NCBI GenBank assembly: GCA_937891805.1
Contig: CALATK010000311.1
Coordinates: 1-12,149 of the forward strand
Length of the DNA stretch: 12,149 nt
DNA from: an uncultured Fibrobacter sp.
GTDB taxonomy: Bacteria; Fibrobacterota; Fibrobacteria; Fibrobacterales; Fibrobacteraceae
Reading direction: 5' to 3'
The notes below the pieces were generated by a model. That model was not told where the DNA came from, searched no databases, and worked only from the letters and a program-made list of their open reading frames with translations. Positions 5,963 through 12,149 of this stretch are shown here, piece after piece. Positions within the stretch are counted from its first letter, which is position 1. Each line of letters begins with the position of its first letter. The position numbers were made by a program, and so were the translations under genes.

Positions 5963-7045
5963 ATGATTTCAATCCGTCACCTGAAAAAAGTATTCCCTAA
6001 TGCCACGCCGCTGCTGGACGTGAATGCCGAAATTGAAAAGGGCGACATTATTTCTATTATCGGCCCTTCGGGTACAGGCAAGTCCACGTTCCTTCGCTGT
6101 ATCAACCGCTTGGAAGATCCGACTGCGGGGGAAATTCTGATTGACGGCAAGTCCATTACGGCACCTTCGGCAGATGTTCCGTCGCTCCGTCGCAAGATGG
6201 GCATGGTTTTCCAGAGCTTTAACCTTTTCAACCACTTGACCGTTCTCGAAAATATCATGGTGGCCCAGGTGGACCTGCTCCACCGTTCAAAGAAAGAAGC
6301 CTATGAGAAGGCCATGGCGCTCCTCCATACGGTAGGCCTTGCAGACAAGACCCTGAATTTGCCCGAAGAACTTTCCGGTGGGCAGAAACAGCGTGCGGCT
6401 ATCGCCCGTACCTTGGCTATGGACCCTGAAATTGTACTGTTCGACGAGCCCACCAGTGCCTTGGACCCCACCATGGTGGGGGAGGTCCTTGCGGTTATCC
6501 GTAACCTTGCAAAGCAAGGACTGACGATGCTCATCGTTACTCACGAAATGAAATTTGCCCGGGATATTTCTACCCGCGTCTTTTATATGGACCAGGGTGT
6601 CATCTACGAGGAAGGGACTCCCGAGCAGATATTTGACAATCCGCAAAAGGACAGGCCCCGTCAGTTCATAAGACGTCTTAAGGTTTTCGAAGAGGTGATC
6701 TTGCCTTCGACCTTTGATTATATGGGGACGGTGAACAGACTTTATGCTTTCGCAGAGAAGAACCAGGTTTCCAAGAGAATGTCGAGAAACATGCTCTTCG
6801 CCTTTGAAGAAATGGTGGTCCAGTCTATTTTGAATAGGCTTTCTGTAACAGAAGAAATCCACATGGTCATGGAATACTCCGGCGAAAGTGACGGCCTGGA
6901 GATAAAGGTTGAATATGGAGGCGAAGCCTTAAATCCGCAAGACGGCATGGACGAAGTCTCCCGCAAATTTTTGGAACTGGCTACAAACACCATTGTTCAC
7001 AATTATTCCGGTGGCAAGAACACCGTGGAACTGCGTATCAGGTAG
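5963..7045 (+). CDS. Polar amino acid-type ABC importer ATPase with C-terminal RsbW/GHKL-like domain
   Basis: Cytoplasmic ATPase subunit that should drive import through the permease encoded next. Residues 1-240 are a GlnQ/HisP-type nucleotide-binding domain: Walker A GPSGTGKS (34-41), Q-loop VFQSFNLF (82-89), signature LSGGQKQR (137-144), Walker B IVLFDEP (157-163), D-loop SALD and switch histidine H194. The usual protein ends near residue 245; this one has about 110 more residues. That tail (about 250-360) has the order of an anti-sigma/serine-kinase HATPase domain: a helical lead-in, FAFEEMVVQ (279-287) in place of the N-box, [10 protein letters not shown] (316-325) in place of the G1 box, and an ending [14 protein letters not shown]. 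The N-box asparagine appears to be Q287, so it may not bind ATP. A regulatory or structural role is inferred. The next gene starts 12 nt downstream, so the two form an operon. Confidence 0.9.
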   Translation: MISIRHLKKVFPNATPLLDVNAEIEKGDIISIIGPSGTGKSTFLRCINRLEDPTAGEILIDGKSITAPSADVPSLRRKMGMVFQSFNLFNHLTVLENIMVAQVDLLHRSKKEAYEKAMALLHTVGLADKTLNLPEELSGGQKQRAAIARTLAMDPEIVLFDEPTSALDPTMVGEVLAVIRNLAKQGLTMLIVTHEMKFARDISTRVFYMDQGVIYEEGTPEQIFDNPQKDRPRQFIRRLKVFEEVILPSTFDYMGTVNRLYAFAEKNQVSKRMSRNMLFAFEEMVVQSILNRLSVTEEIHMVMEYSGESDGLEIKVEYGGEALNPQDGMDEVSRKFLELATNTIVHNYSGGKNTVELRIR

Positions 7046-7057
7046 GGGAGGACAAAG

Positions 7058-8764
7058 ATGCTTTTGAGATTTTTATTCCTTGCCTGCCTGATCCTTTTGG
7101 GCTGTAACGAACCCGAAAAGCCGATTCGTTCCACGGACCTATTGAACGATTCCCCCAGTACCGTCTCGGTCCGTGACGAAGGTGAAAAAGTCATGGACAC
7201 TACGTCGGCAGTTGACTTGAAGGACGTGCCGCCCCAGTTCAGGGACAAGAAGCTCAAGTACAATTCCATAGCCGAGATGAACAAAAACGAGAATCTGAAA
7301 CTCGGTATGCAGACGGGTTTCGTTTTCGTTGACAAGGAAACGCGGCGCCTTCTCCCAAAGGCGAAAATAGACTATTACAAATCTACGCCGGACATGGCCT
7401 ACCTTGTGGCGAACGGTAAGTTGGACGGCTTTATCAACGACGAACCGGTGATTCGTTATGCGGCTTTGGAAAACCCGAATCTTGGCTATATCCATGCGGG
7501 TTTCGAACCCATGGATATCGTGGCGGTATTCCCCAAAAAGGAGAAGGGACGCAGTCTTCGTGACGAGTTGAACACCTATATCGAAAAGTACCGTGCATCG
7601 GGCCTTCTGGATTCGATTGACAACCTGTGGCTGGGACACGACGAAACGAGAAAGGTCGTGGATTTCCCGAAGGCAAAAGAGGGAAAGCCGACTTTCAAGA
7701 TGGCGACGAGTGCCATCAATCCGCCGTTTGAATACATTAAGGACGGTAAAGTTGTCGGTTACGAGATGGACTTGATGGCCCGGATTTTTGCAGAGATGGG
7801 GTATGGTCTTGAAGTTCACGATGTCGCGTTTGAATCGGTTATTCTCGGTGTCGAAACGGGAATGTATGATTTTGCGGTGGCAACGTTGAGTACAACCCCG
7901 GCGTTCAAGGAAAAGAATTTCCTGTCCAATTCGTTCTATGTGTCGGAATGCGTGATGGCAGTGCAGATTCTGGATGAAAAGAATGTGTTGCCGCCTGCGA
8001 AAAACGGTGCGGCAAGCGACTCTGCCGCCATTGTCGAAGAAGGCCTGATTACGTCGTTGAAGTCCAGTTTTGTGCGGACCTTCGTCATGGAATCCCGCTG
8101 GAAACTGGTGACAAATGGCATCTGGGTGACTGTGTACATTTCCATACTGTCGGCATTGCTCGGTACGGTTCTTGGATTCCTGATTTGCCTGATGCGCCTT
8201 TCTAAGATTAGAATTGTAGATGCCATCGCCATTACCTACATCCGCATTCTGCAGGGAACCCCTTCGGTGGTGCTCCTGATGATTCTGTTCTATGTGGTGT
8301 TTGCTCGTACGGGAATCGATGGAGTCTGGGTAGCTGTCATTGGTTTTGGCATGAACTTCGGGGCCTATGTTTCCGAGATGATGCGCACGGGAATCGAGGC
8401 GGTAGACAAGGGGCAGATGGAAGCGGCCCTTGCCCTGGGTTACACGAAACCCCGTGCTTTCTTCAAGATCGTGTTGCCCCAGGCGGCCAGGCACTTTTTG
8501 CCGGTGTACCAGGGTGAATTCATTTCGCTGGTGAAGATGACTTCGATTGTGGGTTACATCGCCATTCAGGATTTGACCAAGGCTTCCGACATTATCCGTA
8601 GCCGCACTTATGAGGCGTTTTTCCCGCTGGTCACGACGGCAATCATCTATTTTGCCATTGCCTGGTTCTTGACACGGGTGCTCACGGCCATGCAGAAACG
8701 CCTGGACCCGTCTCGTCGCCGGAACCGACTCCTGCGTCATTCTGGCTCACGCCCCGGAATCTAG
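7058..8764 (+). CDS. Lipoprotein substrate-binding domain fused to ABC permease (binding-domain lobes in swapped order)
   Basis: A 568-residue fused receptor and membrane subunit; with the preceding ATPase it should form a complete importer, probably as a dimer. The N-terminus is a lipoprotein signal with lipobox LLGC (C16). Residues about 68-193 match lobe II and the C-terminal helices of an SBP_bac_3 protein (LGMQTG, KIDYYKSTPDMAYLVANGKL, FINDEP, ending DNLWLG). Residues about 212-303 match lobe I (NPPFEYIKDGKVVGYEMDL, GMYDFAVATLSTTP), which normally comes first. After a linker, residues about 350-550 are a GlnP/HisM-type permease with ILQGTPSVVLL and the ATPase-docking EAA loop EAALALGY...IVLPQA (455-476). 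The arginine that usually follows TPE and binds the amino acid carboxylate is not present (TPAFKEK), so the substrate may be unusual. A strong GGAGGA (7047-7052) precedes the start. The last residues, HSGSRPGI, come from an intergenic-type repeat. Confidence 0.88.
   Translation: MLLRFLFLACLILLGCNEPEKPIRSTDLLNDSPSTVSVRDEGEKVMDTTSAVDLKDVPPQFRDKKLKYNSIAEMNKNENLKLGMQTGFVFVDKETRRLLPKAKIDYYKSTPDMAYLVANGKLDGFINDEPVIRYAALENPNLGYIHAGFEPMDIVAVFPKKEKGRSLRDELNTYIEKYRASGLLDSIDNLWLGHDETRKVVDFPKAKEGKPTFKMATSAINPPFEYIKDGKVVGYEMDLMARIFAEMGYGLEVHDVAFESVILGVETGMYDFAVATLSTTPAFKEKNFLSNSFYVSECVMAVQILDEKNVLPPAKNGAASDSAAIVEEGLITSLKSSFVRTFVMESRWKLVTNGIWVTVYISILSALLGTVLGFLICLMRLSKIRIVDAIAITYIRILQGTPSVVLLMILFYVVFARTGIDGVWVAVIGFGMNFGAYVSEMMRTGIEAVDKGQMEAALALGYTKPRAFFKIVLPQAARHFLPVYQGEFISLVKMTSIVGYIAIQDLTKASDIIRSRTYEAFFPLVTTAIIYFAIAWFLTRVLTAMQKRLDPSRRRNRLLRHSGSRPGI
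8736..8764. repeat. GTCATTCTGG...GAATCTAG repeat forming the gene's 3' end
   Basis: GTCATTCTGG followed by CGCCCCGGAATCTAG resembles the palindromic element at 8819-8851 (GTCATTCTGG...CGCCCCGATAGAATC). It overlaps the last nine codons and the TAG stop of the permease gene, so the repeat supplies the protein's final residues. Confidence 0.5.
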
Positions 8765-8776
8765 GTGAACAATTCA

Positions 8777-8814
8777 CCACACTTTGTCATCCCTGCGCCA
8801 CACTTTGTCATCCC
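8777..8814. repeat. Direct repeat CCACACTTTGTCATCCC, two copies
   Basis: Seventeen identical bases at 8777-8793 and 8798-8814, giving a 21-bp period. It lies between the permease gene and the Omp85 gene, next to the palindromic repeat. Confidence 0.75.
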
Positions 8815-8817
8815 CGC

Positions 8818-8851
8818 TGTCATTCTGGAGGGGCGACGCCCCGATAGAATC
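8818..8851. repeat. Palindromic REP-like element
   Basis: Outer arms ATTCT (8822-8826) and AGAAT (8846-8850) enclose GGGGCG-A-CGCCCC (8830-8842), a near-perfect GC-rich palindrome. A transcript could fold into a strong hairpin after the ABC operon, so it may also serve as a terminator or 3' end stabiliser. A relative lies at 8736-8764. Confidence 0.65.
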
Positions 8852-8885
8852 ACGGGGATCTCCCTTAAATTCTACATTTACATCA

Positions 8886-10271
<1,386 letters not shown>

Positions 10272-10291
10272 ATGTCTTGGCCTTTTGCGCC

Positions 10292-10320
10292 TTTACATCT
10301 TTTCAGATAAATGCTAAATT
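10292..10320 (+). promoter_or_regulatory. Sigma-70-like promoter of the pyrophosphatase gene
   Basis: TTTACA (10292-10297) and TAAATT (10315-10320) are spaced by exactly 17 bp, giving five and four matches to the standard hexamers. The leader would be about 50 nt, followed by a GGAG ribosome binding site at 10369-10372. Confidence 0.45.
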
Positions 10321-10377
10321 TGCGTTACAAAAATGAAAAACAAGAATTGGGCTCAAGGTGGGCCTTTTGGAGTATAA

Positions 10378-10968
10378 ATGGCTATTAACTATCTCGATCT
10401 CCCCATCGGACGCAAGTACCCCTACGAAGTGGACTGCGTGGTGGAAATCGGCAAGGACACCAACCTCAAGTACGAATATGACGAGCGCCTGCACGTGTTC
10501 CGCCTGGACCGCTGCCTGCTCAGCTCCATGAGCTATCCTTGCACCTACGGATTTATCCCCAGCACCAAGGCCGACGACGGCGACGCCCTGGACATGCTGA
10601 TTTACAGTCCCGCCTCCATGATGACGGGTTCTGTTTGCACTTGCCGCGTGATTGGTGCTTTGGATATGACCGATGGTGGCAAGAAGGACTACAAGGTTCT
10701 GGGAGTGCCGGTCTTCAACCCGCGCCCCATCAAGGACATTACCGACGTGGACCAGATGTTCCTCCGCATCACCAAAAACTTTTTCCAGAACTACAAGGAA
10801 CTGGAAGGCAAGGACGTGCAGATTGGGGACTGGCAGAACGCGGAATTCGCCCGGGAACGGGTGATTGCGGCCCATAGGGCCTACTTCCAGATGCAGGTCC
10901 AGGTTCCGGAAACCTGCTACCAGGAACCGGAAAGCGGCGACCACCTGCCTCCCGAAGAATTGATTTAA
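10378..10968 (+). CDS. ppa: Family I inorganic pyrophosphatase
   Basis: Soluble cytoplasmic enzyme that hydrolyses pyrophosphate to phosphate, pulling biosynthetic reactions forward. The 196-residue protein aligns with E. coli Ppa (about 175) with a C-terminal tail of roughly 20 extra residues. Matching active-site positions are E23, K31 (LKYEYD), R45, Y57 (YPCTYGF), D67, D69 and D72 (DDGDALD), D99 and D104 (MTDGGKKD), and Y139-K140 (NYKELE). The signature reads DGDALD where the usual pattern has proline or glutamate in the fourth position; the catalytic aspartates are all kept, so activity is expected. GGAG at 10369-10372 precedes the start, and a promoter candidate lies upstream, so it is probably transcribed alone. 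Its stop codon directly abuts that of the convergent RidA gene. Confidence 0.94.
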   Translation: MAINYLDLPIGRKYPYEVDCVVEIGKDTNLKYEYDERLHVFRLDRCLLSSMSYPCTYGFIPSTKADDGDALDMLIYSPASMMTGSVCTCRVIGALDMTDGGKKDYKVLGVPVFNPRPIKDITDVDQMFLRITKNFFQNYKELEGKDVQIGDWQNAEFARERVIAAHRAYFQMQVQVPETCYQEPESGDHLPPEELI

Positions 10969-11478
10969 CTATTTCTTCTCAATCCAATGATACCGTCCGC
11001 TGTAACTGATTGCCTTGCGGATGGCCTGGAATGTGCAGCTGATTTCGACGGCTGCATTTTTCGGTAGGGCGGCAACGCCTACGGCGGTACGGGCATGCTT
11101 GCCGTTTTCGCCCAAGATGCGCACGGCCAGTTCGGAGGCCCCGTTCAACACGGCGGGCTGTTCGTGGAAGTCGCTTGCGGACTGCACAAAGCCCTGCATC
11201 TGCACCAGCATCAGGGTCTCGTCACTTTCCAGGAGCGTCATGGCGGCGGCGATGTTGTTCATTAGGCAAATCTGTGCCGCTTCGGTAGCCTTTTCTACGG
11301 AAATGTCCGTAGGCACCGTGCCGCAGAAGTTGGAGAAGTCCCCGTTGATGGAGGGCAACTGCCCAGAAACCACGATGGTATCGCCGTAGCGGGTGGCGGG
11401 AATATAGGCCGCCAGCGGGGCCGGGCATTGGGGTAGGGTCAGTCCAAGTTCAGATACTTTCTCTTGAATGTCCTTCAC
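10969..11478 (-). CDS. RidA (YjgF/YER057c/UK114) family protein
   Basis: Predicted small trimeric protein; RidA members hydrolyse reactive enamine/imine intermediates released by PLP enzymes such as serine/threonine dehydratase. Family features in the 169-residue product are VVSGQLP (36-42), the G-V-E-A-C-N pattern (53-75), QGFVQSASDFHEQP (95-108), LNGAS (111-115) and HARTAVGVAALP (128-139), where R130 corresponds to the conserved substrate-binding arginine. It is somewhat longer than classic RidA (about 130) and belongs to a longer subgroup, so activity may differ. GTG at 11478 is chosen over the in-frame TTG at 11493 because AAGGAG (11485-11490) sits six bases before it. It follows the small membrane protein by 26 nt and is probably in an operon with the NSS symporter, suggesting a link to amino acid uptake and use. 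Confidence 0.9.
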   Translation of the reverse strand: MKDIQEKVSELGLTLPQCPAPLAAYIPATRYGDTIVVSGQLPSINGDFSNFCGTVPTDISVEKATEAAQICLMNNIAAAMTLLESDETLMLVQMQGFVQSASDFHEQPAVLNGASELAVRILGENGKHARTAVGVAALPKNAAVEISCTFQAIRKAISYSGRYHWIEKK

Positions 11479-11484
11479 GGTTCT

Positions 11485-11490
11485 CTCCTT
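11485..11490 (-). promoter_or_regulatory. Shine-Dalgarno deciding the RidA start
   Basis: AAGGAG on the minus strand, six bases before GTG 11478. The TTG at 11493 lies just upstream of the motif, so it cannot use it. Confidence 0.7.
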
Positions 11491-11504
11491 CAAATTCTCG
11501 TCAG

Positions 11505-11606
11505 TTATTTTTTCTTAAAGACCTTTGCGAAACAAAATATACAAAGTCCGATGATGGCGGCCCAGGAGGCTACCATAAAAATCAATCCGCTTGTAGAAAA
11601 TTCCAT
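11505..11606 (-). CDS. MetS-like NSS transporter small subunit (33 residues)
   Basis: A single-helix membrane protein, too short for usual gene-length cutoffs. It reads MEFSTSGLIFMVASWAAI, then IGLCIFCFAKVFKKK: a short polar start, one hydrophobic segment of about 21 residues, and a basic cytoplasmic end. The ATG lies two bases after the stop of the NSS symporter, and GGAGG on the minus strand (within 11614-11619), encoded by the symporter's last codons, precedes it, so translation is probably coupled. Position, length and FMxASW-like helix start fit the MetS-type small subunits that accompany NSS methionine/alanine importers such as MetPS of Corynebacterium. The family call rests on context and character, not a profile search. 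Confidence 0.75.
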   Translation of the reverse strand: MEFSTSGLIFMVASWAAIIGLCIFCFAKVFKKK

Positions 11607-11608
11607 GG

Positions 11609-12149
11609 TTATGCCTCCTCTTCGTCGTGTTCATCGGCTCGGCCCACAGACTTGGTCTGTTTATGCAAGATGGTGGTGAGTCTTGCTGTACCACCCTGCC
11701 TCCAGGCAAAGTAGATGGCAATGTTCAAAAGGATTACCAGCGCAAGCAGGAATCCGCGCACACCCCAGGTAAAGCCAATCTGGGAGAATTCGTGACCAAG
11801 GAAGGTTACTCGTGCATCGGCGGCCACATTGCTCAACAGCAACACGCCCATGCCGTCGTGGATCATCCATGCCACAAGCACGATGGCAAGGTAAATCGGG
11901 CACACGTACATGATGATAGGGCGGAAAAAGCGGGGGAGCTTCAGGGCCGCGCCGTCGTTCATCAGGGCAAAGGCTTCGTTTTCGGGTTTGCCGTCTTCGC
12001 CGATGGTCTCGGACTTGCGGCGACCCAGCACAAAGGCAAAAATGAACGCCTGGATGGTGCCGAGCACCACCAGCAAGAAACTACCGCCCCAGAAGTCCAG
12101 TTCATCGACGGCACCGGCGGCAAGGCCGAAGATGCCCACAAGGCTAACC
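11609..12149 (-). CDS. NSS family sodium-dependent symporter, C-terminal part
   Basis: The frame enters from the right edge and gives about the last 180 residues of a protein usually around 450-510 long. Three hydrophobic segments are clear (SFLLVVLGTIQAFIFAFVLG, IIMYVCPIYLAIVLVAWMI, and one beginning GFLLALVILLNIAIYFAWR), with a short polar insert SETIGEDGKPENEA in the first loop, consistent with the last helices of a bacterial neurotransmitter:sodium symporter. The start of VGIFGLAAGAVDELDFWGG is not the gene start; it is where the window cuts in. The acidic end DEHDEEEA contains the ribosome binding site of the following small gene. It probably imports an amino acid with sodium, forming an operon with the MetS-like subunit and RidA. 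Confidence 0.82.
   Translation of the reverse strand, partial: VSLVGIFGLAAGAVDELDFWGGSFLLVVLGTIQAFIFAFVLGRRKSETIGEDGKPENEAFALMNDGAALKLPRFFRPIIMYVCPIYLAIVLVAWMIHDGMGVLLLSNVAADARVTFLGHEFSQIGFTWGVRGFLLALVILLNIAIYFAWRQGGTARLTTILHKQTKSVGRADEHDEEEA

Noticed and set aside
7139..8740. 533-codon minus-strand open frame over the receptor-permease gene
   Set aside because: Antisense shadow; the product is rich in H, R and Q with no membrane or domain signature, and the plus-strand gene is certain.
8784..8885. 34-codon N-terminal extension of the Omp85 protein from a TTG
   Set aside because: It translates repeat DNA and would bury the signal peptide that starts at 8886.
11515..11721. 68-codon minus-strand open frame across the symporter end and small gene
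   Set aside because: It overlaps both better-supported genes in another frame and has no signature; the 33-codon frame fits the context better.

Overview
The window looks like a piece of chromosome from a Fibrobacter-like, Gram-negative anaerobe of the Fibrobacterota/Bacteroidota neighbourhood. Three things point there: an arginine decarboxylase and a MurC paralogue that read like the Bacteroidota versions, an outer-membrane Omp85 barrel protein, and several short palindromic or tandem repeats between genes of a kind I associate with Fibrobacter. The assignment is inference from sequence character, with no database search behind it. I see no phage, transposon, CRISPR, rRNA or complete tRNA gene.

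Layout. (1) 1-2289, minus strand: a polyamine module, with a carboxy(nor)spermidine dehydrogenase-like gene followed by a biosynthetic arginine decarboxylase (speA, cut by the window edge); a repeat cluster fills the gap between them. (2) 2290-2475: divergent intergenic region holding two more repeat types. (3) 2476-3885, plus: a MurC-like Mur ligase paralogue. (4) 3886-5869: a hairpin, a structured leader and a gene that fuses a DUF2062 membrane domain to a DUF1015 domain, with a good internal ribosome binding site at the junction. (5) 5963-8764: a two-gene polar-amino-acid-type ABC importer. Its ATPase carries a C-terminal RsbW/GHKL-like domain, and its partner is a lipoprotein in which a substrate-binding domain, apparently circularly permuted, is fused to the permease. 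(6) 8765-8885: a cluster of intergenic repeats, one of which also supplies the end of the permease gene. (7) 8886-10271: an Omp85-family outer-membrane protein with one POTRA domain that contains a 7-bp tandem repeat. (8) 10378-10968: family I inorganic pyrophosphatase with a recognisable promoter. (9) 12149-10969, minus: an NSS-family sodium symporter (C-terminal end), a 33-residue membrane protein of the MetS type and a RidA-family protein, tightly spaced as one operon.

The most interesting items are the ABC system in (5), with its rearranged binding domain and its regulatory-looking ATPase extension; the nested RNA structure that embraces the start codon of the DUF2062-DUF1015 gene; the small symporter subunit; and the repeat families that reach into coding sequence at two places. 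Most of the window is otherwise ordinary housekeeping and transport.
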